Origin: Pseudoduganella namucuonensis
Lineage (GTDB): Bacteria; Pseudomonadota; Gammaproteobacteria; Burkholderiales; Burkholderiaceae_D
DNA: 63,936 nt
Direction of reading: 5' to 3'
NCBI RefSeq assembly: GCF_900116645.1
Contig: NZ_FPBO01000045.1
Span: 1-63,936 of the forward strand
Part shown: in pieces, positions 40,241 to 49,388 of the stretch
Layout: every line of letters begins with the position of its first letter
Position numbering within the stretch: position 1 is the stretch's first letter
The notes under the pieces: generated by a model
What the model was told of the DNA's origin: nothing
Databases searched by the model: none
Seen by the model: only the letters and a program-made list of their open reading frames with translations
Position numbers and translations under genes: made by a program

Positions 40241-42751
40241 TCATCGTCCGTGGGACAGGCGCGCGGCGGCCGGCTCGCCCGGCGCGGCGGCATTTTGGGC
40301 CGCCGCCGCGGCCGATTCCGCGGCCGATTCGGGCCGGGGACGCACATCGCGCAGCAGGAAATGGGACAGCGCCGGAATCAGGATCAGCGCGCCCAGCATG
40401 TTCCAGACGAACATGAAGGTCAGCAGGATGCCCATGTCGGCCTGGAACTTGATCGGCGACCAGGCCCAGGTGACCACGCCGGCCGCCAGCGTCACGCCGA
40501 CCAGCCCGACCACCTTGCCGGTGAACGCCACCGCGCGCTGGTAGGCCAGCGCGAGGGACATGCCCTGGCGTTGCAGCGTCAGTTGCACGCTCAGCAGGTA
40601 GAGCGCGTAGTCGACGCCTATCCCAACGCCCAGCGCCACCACCGGCAGCGTCGCCACCTTGACGCCGATGCCGAGCTGCACCATCAGCGCCTCGGCCAGG
40701 ATCGAGGTCAGCACCAGCGGCAGCACGGCGACGATCACCGCGCGCCAGCTGCGGAAGGTGATCGCGCACAGCAGGATCACCGCGCCGTACACGTAGAACA
40801 GCATGGTGCGGTTGGCTTCCTTGACCACGATGTTGGTGGCCGCGTCGACGCCCGCGCTGCCGGCCGCCAGCAGGAACTTGCGGTCCGCCGTGTCGTGTTC
40901 GGCGGCGAAGGCGCGCGCCGCCTGCACCACGCGGTCCAGCGTTTCGGCCTTGTGGTCGGACAGGAAGGCCAGCACCGGCAGCATCGAGCATTGCGCGTTG
41001 ATGAATTCCGAGTTCCAGTTCAGCGCATTGTTGATCTGCGGGTCGATCAGGGCCTGGTTGTCGCTGACCGTCATCCATTTCGGATTGCCTTCCATGCCGC
41101 CTGAGGTATAGGCGCGCACGGTGTCGGCCAGCGACACGGTGCGCTGCACGCCGGGCACCTGCGCCAGCGTCCAGCCCAGCCGGTCGGCTTCGGTCAGGGT
41201 TTCGAAGGAGCGGCACTGGTCCGGCCGGGTCTTCACCATCACCGCGAAGACGTCGCTGGAAATGCCGTAGTGGGCGGTGATGAAGGCGTTGTCGAGGTTG
41301 TAGCGCGAATCGGGCCTCAGTTCGGACGCGCCCGAGTCGAGGTCGCCGACCTGCAGCTTTTCGCTGTGAAGGTAGCCCAGTCCGCCGAGCAGCACCGACA
41401 GGCCGATCGCGGTGGCGGCCCAGCGCCGTTCGGTGAAGCGGTCGAGCAGCGCCCACGCCTTGCCCAAGCCCTGGGCGCCCTCCCTCTCCTCCTCGAGGCT
41501 GCGTTGCGCGGCGGCCGGGCTGACGCCGACATACGACAGCAGCACCGGCAGCAGGATCAGGTTGGTGCCGATCAGCACGGCCACGCCCAGGCTGGCGGTC
41601 ATCGCCAGCTCGCGGATGACGGGAATGTCGATCACCATCAGGACCGCGAAGCCGACCGCGTCCGCCAGGAGCGCTGTCAAGCCCGCGAGGAACAGGCGGC
41701 GGAAGGTGTAGCGCGCCGCCACCCATTTGTGGGTGCCGCGCCCGATGTCCTGCATGATGCCGTTCATCTTCTGCGCGCCGTGGCTGACGCCGATGGCGAA
41801 CACCAGGAAGGGCACCAGCATCGAGAACGGATCGAGCCCGTAGCCGAGCATGGCGACGATGCCGAGCTGCCAGATGACGGCGACGATGGAGCAGGCCACC
41901 ACCAGCGTGGTGCTGCGCACGCAGCGCGTGAACAGGTAGATGATCAGGGTGGCGATGGCGGCGGCGGCGAGGAAGAAGAACATCACCTTTTGCAGCCCTT
42001 CGATCAGGTCCCCGGCCAGCTTGGCGAAGCCGATGATGTAGACCTTGACCTTGGGCTGCGCCCCGCTGTCATACTGGCCGCGGATCTTTTCCAGCGCCGC
42101 GGACAACTGGTGGTAATCGACCGGCTTGCCCTGCGCGTCGGCGGCCAGCAGCGGGATCACGATCATGCTGGACTTGTAGTCGTTCGCGACCAGGCTGCCG
42201 ACCACGCCGGCGCGCGCGATGTTGATGCGCAGGTCGTTGATCGATTTCGCGCTGCCGTCGTAATCGTTGGGCAGCACCGGGCCGCCGGTGAAGCCCTCCT
42301 CCGTCACCTCCACCCAGCGCACCACCGGGGTGAAGATCGATTTCATCCACGAGCGGTCCACGCCCGGCAGGATGAAGATCTCGTCGTTGATCTTCGCCAG
42401 CGTGGCGAGGTACTCGGGGTCGAAGATGTCGCCCTTCGGGTTCTCGATCACCACCCGCACCGAGTCGCCGAGGCCGCGCAGCTGGTCGCGGTTCTCCACG
42501 TAGTTCTTGATGTAGGCATGGCCGTGGGGCAGCATCTTGTCGAAACTGGCGCTCACCACCAGGCCGCGCAGCTGGAACGCGAACAGCGCGGTGAGCAGCA
42601 GGCAGGCGGCGATCAGCAGGCGCCGATGGTTGAAGATCAGGCGCTCCAGCAGGTTGCCCGAGGCATTGTCGAACGCCGCCGGATCCGAAACGACTTCCAT
42701 GGCTTGCGGCTTGCTTTGCGGCTTGCTTTGCGGCTTATCTACGTCTGTCAT
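40241..42751 (-). CDS. RND-superfamily (MMPL-type) membrane transporter
   Basis: The 836-residue protein has an N-terminal helix after about 40 residues, a large periplasmic loop, a six-helix block, a second periplasmic loop and another six-helix block, as in MMPL/HpnN proteins. Typical segments are LVPFLVFAIGVSHGAQKMNG and GVGIGVDYALYLLSVQL (sterol-sensing-like helix 4). Such transporters move hydrophobic molecules or lipids. It closes a four-gene envelope operon with YCF48-like, DUF1329 and DUF1302 proteins. Uptake or outward transport of a hydrophobic growth substrate is inferred. Confidence 0.85.
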   Translation of the reverse strand: MTDVDKPQSKPQSKPQAMEVVSDPAAFDNASGNLLERLIFNHRRLLIAACLLLTALFAFQLRGLVVSASFDKMLPHGHAYIKNYVENRDQLRGLGDSVRVVIENPKGDIFDPEYLATLAKINDEIFILPGVDRSWMKSIFTPVVRWVEVTEEGFTGGPVLPNDYDGSAKSINDLRINIARAGVVGSLVANDYKSSMIVIPLLAADAQGKPVDYHQLSAALEKIRGQYDSGAQPKVKVYIIGFAKLAGDLIEGLQKVMFFFLAAAAIATLIIYLFTRCVRSTTLVVACSIVAVIWQLGIVAMLGYGLDPFSMLVPFLVFAIGVSHGAQKMNGIMQDIGRGTHKWVAARYTFRRLFLAGLTALLADAVGFAVLMVIDIPVIRELAMTASLGVAVLIGTNLILLPVLLSYVGVSPAAAQRSLEEEREGAQGLGKAWALLDRFTERRWAATAIGLSVLLGGLGYLHSEKLQVGDLDSGASELRPDSRYNLDNAFITAHYGISSDVFAVMVKTRPDQCRSFETLTEADRLGWTLAQVPGVQRTVSLADTVRAYTSGGMEGNPKWMTVSDNQALIDPQINNALNWNSEFINAQCSMLPVLAFLSDHKAETLDRVVQAARAFAAEHDTADRKFLLAAGSAGVDAATNIVVKEANRTMLFYVYGAVILLCAITFRSWRAVIVAVLPLVLTSILAEALMVQLGIGVKVATLPVVALGVGIGVDYALYLLSVQLTLQRQGMSLALAYQRAVAFTGKVVGLVGVTLAAGVVTWAWSPIKFQADMGILLTFMFVWNMLGALILIPALSHFLLRDVRPRPESAAESAAAAAQNAAAPGEPAAARLSHGR

Positions 42752-42763
42752 TTTGTCTTCCTG

Positions 42764-43840
42764 TCACTTTACGGTTTCGAGGCGCACGCCTTCGGAGCCG
42801 GCCAGGGCGATCCTGCCGCCGTCCAGGGCGGCGACGCCGAAATACGACATCGGCCGGGCGCTCTTCCGCGCCTGGAAGGACTTGCCATGGTCGCTGCTGA
42901 GATCGATGCCGCCGGCCTGGTTGACCAGCACGATCGTGCCGTCCGCCAGCACCGTGCCGGAGGTGATGCCGGCCGGATTCCCGGTGGAGATGGTTTCCCA
43001 GCTCTTGCCCTCGTCCGCCGTGCGCAGCAGGCTGCCGCGCATGCCGAACACCAGCAGGCCGCCCGGGCCCGCGCTCACCACGCCGAACAGGGTGCCCTTG
43101 TAGGGCGTGCGCATGGCGACGAAGCGCTGGCTGGCCGCGTCGAGCCGCCACACCATGCCCTGCTCGCCGGCCAGGTAGACGCCGTGCGGGCCGCCGCGTA
43201 TCGCGTAGAAGTGCAGTTCGTCGGGGTTGTCGCTGCGGTCCATCCATGGCGTCCAGGTCTTGCCGCCATCCTGCGTGCGGAAGAGCCGGTTGAAAGTGCC
43301 CACCACGTAGCCGGTGGTCTCGCTTTCGAAGTACACGTCGAGGAAGGGCTGGGTGCCGTCGACGGCGAGGCTTTGCTCGCGCTTCAGGAACTGGCCGGCC
43401 TGGTCTCCGGCGGCCACCCTGGCCTCGTAGTGGCGGATCGCCAGGGCCGAGGCCTGGCGGCCGTCGAGCTGGCGGGTCCAGCTGGCGCCGCCGTCGGCGC
43501 TGTGCAGCACCACGCCGCCATGGCCGACCGCCCAGCCCCGCGTGGGCGTGGGAAAGGACACCGCCAGCAGGTCGCTGCTGACCGGCGACGCGGCTTGCCG
43601 CCATTGCCGGCCGCCGTCGTCCGAGATGACGATGTGGCCGCGCTGCCCGACCCCGACGATGCGCTCGCCGGCCCTGGCCAGCGCCAGGATGGGACTGGTG
43701 GCGGCCAGGCGGCTGGGCATCGCGCCCTGCTCCTGCGGTGGCTGGAATGCCGGGGCAGTGGCGGCCAGCGGCGCGGCCAGCAGGCCGGCCAGGATGGCGC
43801 CGGCCAAGCCGCGAAGAATACATAACTGATCAAACCGCAT
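42764..43840 (-). CDS. YCF48-like beta-propeller protein (secreted)
   Basis: The 358-residue protein has a signal peptide ending near ATAPA and repeated blades with the pattern G-G-x-T-W or G-K-S-W (QDGGKTWTPW, DEGKSWETIS, DHGKSFQARK), like plant/cyanobacterial YCF48 and BNR repeats. It should sit in the periplasm. It lies 12 bp before the RND gene, a regular partner in this type of cluster, and may be a periplasmic adaptor for the transporter. Confidence 0.8.
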   Translation of the reverse strand: MRFDQLCILRGLAGAILAGLLAAPLAATAPAFQPPQEQGAMPSRLAATSPILALARAGERIVGVGQRGHIVISDDGGRQWRQAASPVSSDLLAVSFPTPTRGWAVGHGGVVLHSADGGASWTRQLDGRQASALAIRHYEARVAAGDQAGQFLKREQSLAVDGTQPFLDVYFESETTGYVVGTFNRLFRTQDGGKTWTPWMDRSDNPDELHFYAIRGGPHGVYLAGEQGMVWRLDAASQRFVAMRTPYKGTLFGVVSAGPGGLLVFGMRGSLLRTADEGKSWETISTGNPAGITSGTVLADGTIVLVNQAGGIDLSSDHGKSFQARKSARPMSYFGVAALDGGRIALAGSEGVRLETVK

Positions 43841-43947
43841 GGCGGCGTCTCCTACAAAAATTCACTCGATCCCGGCCGGGGCAGGTCGCGCCGGCCGGGG
43901 TTCGCGCTGCGGGACTATGTCCTCTTTTAGCGTGTCCTGTGTCGGCG

Positions 43948-45327
43948 TTAGCGCACGCCCTCGCCCGCCAGGGCCTCCGGCGAGAAGAACGACGACGGCT
44001 TGGCCGGCGTGACTATCCAGCCGCCGGTGTCGGTGACGTCCTCCTGTCGCGCGTAGTTGCCGGTCGCAAGGTCGTAGGTCACCCATTCATCGGTCGAATG
44101 GCCCTGCGTTTCATACAGCGAGATCGGCAGCGAGTGCGTGGTGCGGTAGATCTGGCCGGTCGAATCGTAGTTGTCGGAGATGCCGATGCCCGGCATGTCT
44201 TCATCCCAGTACAGCGTGCGCTTGGCATACACATTGCGCTTGCCGGTCTTGAGCGTGGCCTCGACCACCCATACGCGGTGCAGCTCCCAGCGCATGCAAT
44301 CCGGATTCAGGTGATTCTTGGTCTTCATCGCCACCGCGCTTGGGCATTGCTGCGGATCGCGGATCTTGTAGGCGTTGTACGGAATGTACATTTCCTTCTT
44401 GCCGATCAGCTTGAAGTTGTAGCGGTCCAGTGAACCGTACCAGACCGCCGCCTCGTCGACCGTGCCGGCGCCGCCGCCGGTCGGGCTGGGCGTGTCGTAG
44501 GCGATGTCCGGCGCCAGCTTGACGCGGCGCTGGCCAGGCAGGTAGGAGAAGGCCTTGCGGCCCGTGCCGACCATGTCGACGGCATCGAGCACGATCAACT
44601 TCTCGCCGGCCTTGCGCGGGGGATCGGTGTAATCGATGCGGATCCGTCCATACGTCTCGTTGAGGGCGACCGGCGTGGTCTTGGCCGGGTTGTAGATCGG
44701 ATAATCGATCCACATCTTGCCGACGCCGGTGACGGTGCGGTTGCCCTGGGTATCGACCACGGTACCGGTCATGCCCGCCGATTCGACCATGTGGGCGTCG
44801 AACTTCCACAGACGGTTCCACATCACTTCACTGCCCGTCTTCGGGAACGGGAAGGGGAAGCCGGCATAGCAGTTCTCCACTTGCAGGCCGTCGGCGACGG
44901 TCTTGCACTGGCCCACATTCTTCTTGGTGTTGTCCAGCACGTACTTCGGATAGTTCACCGTGCGGTGGCTCGGGTAAATATCCATGCGGTAGGTCGGATA
45001 CTTCTTGAGCATGGCCTTGTTGCCTTCGCTGACCTTGTCCGCGTACTTGTCCACGTTCTTCGCGTCGATCGAGAACAAGGGTTTCTCGCCGGCGAAGGGG
45101 TCGGGGCGCACGCCGGGCTTTTTCGGGTCGTAGCTGGCGGGCGGCTTGATCGGTCCGGTGTAGGCGGGGATGGTCCCTTCCTTGTTGCCTTCCTTCTCGG
45201 CGCCCCACGGCGTGAGGGTGGTGCCAAGTTTGGCGGCGTCTTCCTCTGCGCCGGCAAACGCCGCATTGGCTACGGCAATCCCGGCGATCCCGGCGAACGC
45301 GGTCATGATTTTGATCTTGTGGAACAT
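43948..45327 (-). CDS. DUF1329 family protein (secreted)
   Basis: The 459-residue protein begins with a signal peptide (IAVANAAFAGAEEDA) and has the DUF1329 course: LTPWGAEKEGNKEGTIPAYT, GFPFPFPKTGSEVMWN, YLPGQRRVKLAPDIAYDTPS and a C-terminal RTHSLPISLYETQ. DUF1329 proteins share a fold with LolA/LolB-type lipid carriers and occur beside DUF1302 genes in organisms that use steroids, terpenes and other hydrophobic compounds. The gene lies 21 bp after DUF1302. A lipid-shuttle role is inference. Confidence 0.85.
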   Translation of the reverse strand: MFHKIKIMTAFAGIAGIAVANAAFAGAEEDAAKLGTTLTPWGAEKEGNKEGTIPAYTGPIKPPASYDPKKPGVRPDPFAGEKPLFSIDAKNVDKYADKVSEGNKAMLKKYPTYRMDIYPSHRTVNYPKYVLDNTKKNVGQCKTVADGLQVENCYAGFPFPFPKTGSEVMWNRLWKFDAHMVESAGMTGTVVDTQGNRTVTGVGKMWIDYPIYNPAKTTPVALNETYGRIRIDYTDPPRKAGEKLIVLDAVDMVGTGRKAFSYLPGQRRVKLAPDIAYDTPSPTGGGAGTVDEAAVWYGSLDRYNFKLIGKKEMYIPYNAYKIRDPQQCPSAVAMKTKNHLNPDCMRWELHRVWVVEATLKTGKRNVYAKRTLYWDEDMPGIGISDNYDSTGQIYRTTHSLPISLYETQGHSTDEWVTYDLATGNYARQEDVTDTGGWIVTPAKPSSFFSPEALAGEGVR

Positions 45328-45348
45328 CTTGATGTCTCCTGTCGATAC

Positions 45349-47037
45349 TTAGAATGTGGTCTTCAGCGTCAAGGACAGCCAGCCGCGGTCCTTCAGCGAG
45401 CCATTGCCGGCGTTGGTGGAACCGTTGATCGCCTGGGTGCCGAGGAAGCCGGTGTTGGTGCCGAAATCGCCGAAATAGGCGTTGTAGGCGAGGTTGATCC
45501 GGTACTTGGCCAGGTAGTCCGCGCCCAGGCCGACGCTCCACGAACCGCTGCCCTTGTTGCCGCCCGCCGCCACCGGCGAGTTGCCCGCCAGGCCGACGCT
45601 GTAGCTCATCGGCAAACTCAGGTCGACGCTGGGGAAGGCCTGGAACCAGGTCGGCGTGAACGCCAGCGACAGGCCCAACGCGTCCTTGGTGGCGCAGCCG
45701 TCGATGCGCTGGTAGGCGCCGTAGCCGGGCTCGCCCATCTTGCAGTGCGCGTAGTCGACGCCGTTGTAATTGGCCGCGCTGCCGCTGTACATTTTGTCCA
45801 GGCGGCTATAGGTCAATTCGGCCAGCACGGTCGCGGAATCGAAGGCGGGCGTCTTGCCGACGTAGGCCAGCGCGTTCACCAGCGCGTGCCAGGTGTCGCC
45901 GCGCGCGATGTCGGCCGCGCCGAAATACGTCGCCAGCGCCGTGTTCTCGCGGTGCACCAGCTCGGCGCCGATCGAGACGCCGGCGACCGATTTTGCCAGG
46001 CTCACCCCGACCAGCTTGACGTCCCTGGCGTAGGCGTTGTGCAGTTCGCTGAAGGTGCCCCCGGGCGACAGCACCGCCGGCACCTTGTCGTCGAACTTGC
46101 GGTAGTACAGGCCCACGGTGCCGTCCAGCCATTCGGGCGACGCCTTCATCATCACGCCCCAGTTGCCGCTGTCCTTGGGCACCGCGTCGCGGCCGGTGTG
46201 CAGGTTGCCGTTCATCGGAATGCCGAGGAAGTTGGTGCCGCCGTTGCCGATGATGTCGCCCTGCGACAGGTAGGTGCCGCCGTCCGGCAGGCGGAACGGC
46301 TTCCACTCCAGCATGTACTGGGCGGCGACCGAGACGGTATCGCTCACCTGCATGTGGGCCGATACCTGGTTCAAGGGCAGGAACAGTTCCTTCACTTCGA
46401 TGCCGGGCGTGTTCAGGGCCTTGCGGAAATCGGCCGGGCTTTGCGCGAACGACACGCCGTGAATCGGCGTGAACAGCGATTCGCCCCAGTAGACGGTATG
46501 CCGGCCCGCCTTCACGCTGAGCGGCATGTCGCCCAGCTCGACGCGGCCGAACACGAAGGCGTCCAGCAGTTCGCCGGAATGGGTGTTGTAGCGCCTGGCG
46601 AAGCGGGTGAACTTGTTGTTCGGGTAGGCGGTGCCGGCCAGCGGGCCGGCGAAGCGCGGGTTGCCGCGCACGTCCTCGTCGTAGGCGGCGTCGTACCAGG
46701 CCGCGCCCGACACGCGGAAGCCGAAATGGCTCTTGTAGACGTAATCGATCTCGGTGAACAGGTCGACGCGGTTGGTCACCATGTCGCCCTTGTCGAACTT
46801 GTAGTCGCCGGCCTGGTAGCCCCAGGCGTCGCCGATCGCGTCGTTGCGTTGTTGCATACGCCAGCCGGCGTTGTACTTGACCGTGTTATCCCAGCGAAGC
46901 TCGCCGTCCGGATTGCCGGTATCGATCTTGCCCGCCATCGCCTGGCCCCCCGCCGCCGCCGCGACCACGGCGATACCCGCCGCCATCACGCGGCTTAGCG
47001 AACCGCGACCCAATGATTTTCCGCTCCCATACTTCAT
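45349..47037 (-). CDS. DUF1302 family outer-membrane beta-barrel protein
   Basis: The start at 47037 has a GGAGGAGAC ribosome site and gives 562 residues with a signal peptide ending GGQAMAGK. The rest is rich in amphipathic strands and ends in a terminal Phe (LTLKTTF), as expected for an outer-membrane barrel; DUF1302 is predicted to be a FadL-like or porin-like channel. It heads the four-gene envelope operon. Its promoter should lie in the 349-bp gap upstream. Confidence 0.85.
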   Translation of the reverse strand: MKYGSGKSLGRGSLSRVMAAGIAVVAAAAGGQAMAGKIDTGNPDGELRWDNTVKYNAGWRMQQRNDAIGDAWGYQAGDYKFDKGDMVTNRVDLFTEIDYVYKSHFGFRVSGAAWYDAAYDEDVRGNPRFAGPLAGTAYPNNKFTRFARRYNTHSGELLDAFVFGRVELGDMPLSVKAGRHTVYWGESLFTPIHGVSFAQSPADFRKALNTPGIEVKELFLPLNQVSAHMQVSDTVSVAAQYMLEWKPFRLPDGGTYLSQGDIIGNGGTNFLGIPMNGNLHTGRDAVPKDSGNWGVMMKASPEWLDGTVGLYYRKFDDKVPAVLSPGGTFSELHNAYARDVKLVGVSLAKSVAGVSIGAELVHRENTALATYFGAADIARGDTWHALVNALAYVGKTPAFDSATVLAELTYSRLDKMYSGSAANYNGVDYAHCKMGEPGYGAYQRIDGCATKDALGLSLAFTPTWFQAFPSVDLSLPMSYSVGLAGNSPVAAGGNKGSGSWSVGLGADYLAKYRINLAYNAYFGDFGTNTGFLGTQAINGSTNAGNGSLKDRGWLSLTLKTTF

Positions 47038-47386
47038 TCTTGTCTCCTCCAGGTTGATAGTGGCCACCCCCTTGTGCCCGGAAGTGGCGCTACATTTCTT
47101 GTTCTCCGTTTTCCGGCATGGCTGCCGGCGCGAATCCGATGGTTTTTTGTGTCCGGTATTCGCGGGGCGGATTGTTCGACATCACCTCCAAGTCATGCGC
47201 CTCGCGGCGCTTAATCAAAGACACAACCACAAAAATACAAACAGAAATGTTTTTATTGATATTGAGGGTAGTTCATCTTTCCGCAAAGATCAACCACCAA
47301 CCGGAAGAACGCCGCCGATATTGCGCCGCAACACAAGCGCCGGGCCATTCCGGAAATTTTGATACGCGCATCACTTTTTAATGCGA
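47038..47386. promoter_or_regulatory. 349-bp gap upstream of the DUF1302 operon
   Basis: I see no gene here. The stretch 47217-47300 is clearly AT-rich and probably carries the promoter of the DUF1302 operon on the minus strand. It includes AGGGTAGTT (47265-47273), the complement of the AACTACCCT found in the palindrome at 23521. No terminator-like hairpin after the SDR gene was found. Confidence 0.4.
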
Positions 47387-48169
47387 TCAGCGCGCCGCCA
47401 GGCGGATCGCGCCGTCCAGGCGCACGCTCTCGCCATTGAAATACCGGTTTGTGATCATCAGCTCGACCAGCGCCGCGTATTCCGGCGGCGCGCCCAGGCG
47501 TTTCGGAAACGGCACCGATGCGCTCAGCGCGGCGTGCACGTGTTCCGGCAGGCCGTTCAGCAAGGGCGTGTCGAACAGCCCCGGCATGATGGTGTTGACG
47601 CGTATGCCCTCGTTCATCAGGTCGCGCGCGACCGGCAGCGTCATGCCCACGATGGCGGCCTTGGAGGCCGCGTACGCGGCTTGCCCGACCTGGCCGTCCT
47701 GCGCCGCCACCGACGCGGTGTTGACCACCACGCCGCGTTCGCCGTCCGCCATCGGCGCCAGCGACAGCATGCCGGCGGCCGATTTGGCGATGCAGCGGAA
47801 GGCCCCCACCAGGTTCACCTGTATCACCCGGTCGAAGGCGTCCAGCGGGAAGTGCGTCACCTGGCCGCTGGTTTTATCCCGGCCGGCGGTCTTGGCCGCG
47901 CTGCTGGTGCCCGCGCAGTTGACCAGGATGCGTTCCTGGCCATGGGCCGCGCGCGCCCTGGCGAAAGCGGAATCGACCTCCGCTTCCGAGCGCACGTCGA
48001 CCTGGCAGAACACGCCGCCCAGCTCCAACGCCAGCGCTTCGCCGCGCGCCGCGTCCAGGTCGAAGATGGCGACCTTGGCGCCGTGCGCCGCGAGGGCGCG
48101 CGCGGTGGCCGCGCCGAGGCCGGAGGCGCCGCCGGTGATCACGGCGGCGATCGAGGAATCGAGTTTCAT
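47387..48169 (-). CDS. Short-chain dehydrogenase, 3-hydroxyacyl-CoA dehydrogenase type 2 (HSD10-like)
   Basis: The 260-residue SDR has ITGGASGLGAATARALAAHG, IFDLDAARGE (NAD), NCAGT, NTASVAAQDGQVG and YAASKAA. The insertion and the phrase GKTSG-QVTHFPLDAFDRVI are typical of HSD10-type 3-hydroxy-2-methylacyl-CoA dehydrogenases, which also accept steroids. It follows the thiolase and multifunctional protein genes on the same strand (13 bp after the thiolase), forming a beta-oxidation block for branched or cyclic acyl chains. Confidence 0.85.
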   Translation of the reverse strand: MKLDSSIAAVITGGASGLGAATARALAAHGAKVAIFDLDAARGEALALELGGVFCQVDVRSEAEVDSAFARARAAHGQERILVNCAGTSSAAKTAGRDKTSGQVTHFPLDAFDRVIQVNLVGAFRCIAKSAAGMLSLAPMADGERGVVVNTASVAAQDGQVGQAAYAASKAAIVGMTLPVARDLMNEGIRVNTIMPGLFDTPLLNGLPEHVHAALSASVPFPKRLGAPPEYAALVELMITNRYFNGESVRLDGAIRLAAR

Positions 48170-48182
48170 CGTGGTCCCGGGA

Positions 48183-49361
48183 TCAAAGGCGTTCGATAAT
48201 GGTGACGTTGGCCATGCCGCCGCCCTCGCACATGGTTTGCAGGCCGTAGCGCTTGTTGTGGCGGCGCAACGCGTGGATCAGCGTGGTCATCAGCTTGGTG
48301 CCCGAGGCGCCCAGCGGATGGCCCAGCGAGATCGCGCCGCCATGCACGTTCAGGCGCGCCGGGTCGGCGTCCAGCTCGCGCAGCCAGGCCAGCGGGATGG
48401 GCGCGAACGCCTCGTTGACCTCGTACAGGTCGATCTCGCCGATGCCCATGCCGGCCTTCTTGAGGGCGAGCTTGGTGGCGGGAATCGGCGCCTCCAGCAT
48501 GACCACCGGATCGTGCCCGAGCACGCTCATATGGTGGATGCGCGCCAGCGGCGCGACGCCCAGTTCCTTCAGGCCGCGGGCGCTCACCACCAGCACCCCG
48601 GAGGCGCCGTCGCACACCTGGCTGGCGTTCGCGGCCGAGATGCTGCCCCCTTCGCGCAGCGGCTTGACGCTGCCGATGGCTTCCAGCGTGGCCCCGAAGC
48701 GCACCCCTTCGTCGACCGTGTGCAAGGCGCTGGCGCCATCGGCCAGGGTCACTTCCACCGGCACGATTTCATCCTTGAACGCATGCGCCTCGATCGCCGC
48801 GGCGGCCCGCTGGTGGCTGAGCAGCGCGTACTCGTCGAGCTGGAGGCGCGAATAGCCATACTTTTTCACGATGATGTCGGCGCCGACGAACTGGCTGAAA
48901 TCGCCCTCCGGGTAGCGCCCGCGGATCTCCGGGCTCATGTAATAACCCAGCCCGTTGGCGCGCGCCAGTTCGGACGGCGTGAACATCGGCACCCGGCTCA
49001 TGCTCTCCACACCGGCCGCGATCACGAAGTCCATCGTACCCGACATCACCGCCTGCGCCGCGAAATGCAGCGCCTGCTGAGAGGAACCGCACTGGCGGTC
49101 GATCGACGTGCCAGGCACGCTCTCGGGCAGCTTCGACGCCAGCACCGCGTTGCGCGCCACATTGGTCGACTGTTCGCCGACCTGGCTCACGCAGCCCATC
49201 AGCACGTCGTCGACCCGGGCCGGATCGATGCCGCTGCGGTCCACCAACGCGTTGATGACCTGGGCCGCCAGGTCGACCGGATGCCAGCCCGACAACCTGC
49301 CGTTGCGGCGGCCGCCGGCGGTGCGCGCGGCGGCGACGATGTATGCTTCTGCCATGCTCAT
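48183..49361 (-). CDS. Acetyl-CoA acyltransferase (canonical thiolase)
   Basis: The 392-residue protein has all three thiolase active-site blocks: DRQCGSSQQALHFAA (nucleophilic Cys about residue 88), GGAISLGHPLGASGTKLM (His) and TMCEGGGMANV (second Cys). It cleaves 3-ketoacyl-CoA to acetyl-CoA or propionyl-CoA and a shorter acyl-CoA. The full set of residues contrasts with the altered thiolase at 52441. It is 27 bp downstream of the multifunctional beta-oxidation gene. Confidence 0.95.
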   Translation of the reverse strand: MSMAEAYIVAAARTAGGRRNGRLSGWHPVDLAAQVINALVDRSGIDPARVDDVLMGCVSQVGEQSTNVARNAVLASKLPESVPGTSIDRQCGSSQQALHFAAQAVMSGTMDFVIAAGVESMSRVPMFTPSELARANGLGYYMSPEIRGRYPEGDFSQFVGADIIVKKYGYSRLQLDEYALLSHQRAAAAIEAHAFKDEIVPVEVTLADGASALHTVDEGVRFGATLEAIGSVKPLREGGSISAANASQVCDGASGVLVVSARGLKELGVAPLARIHHMSVLGHDPVVMLEAPIPATKLALKKAGMGIGEIDLYEVNEAFAPIPLAWLRELDADPARLNVHGGAISLGHPLGASGTKLMTTLIHALRRHNKRYGLQTMCEGGGMANVTIIERL

Positions 49362-49388
49362 TCTCCTGTTCGATGCGTCGAGTTCAAT

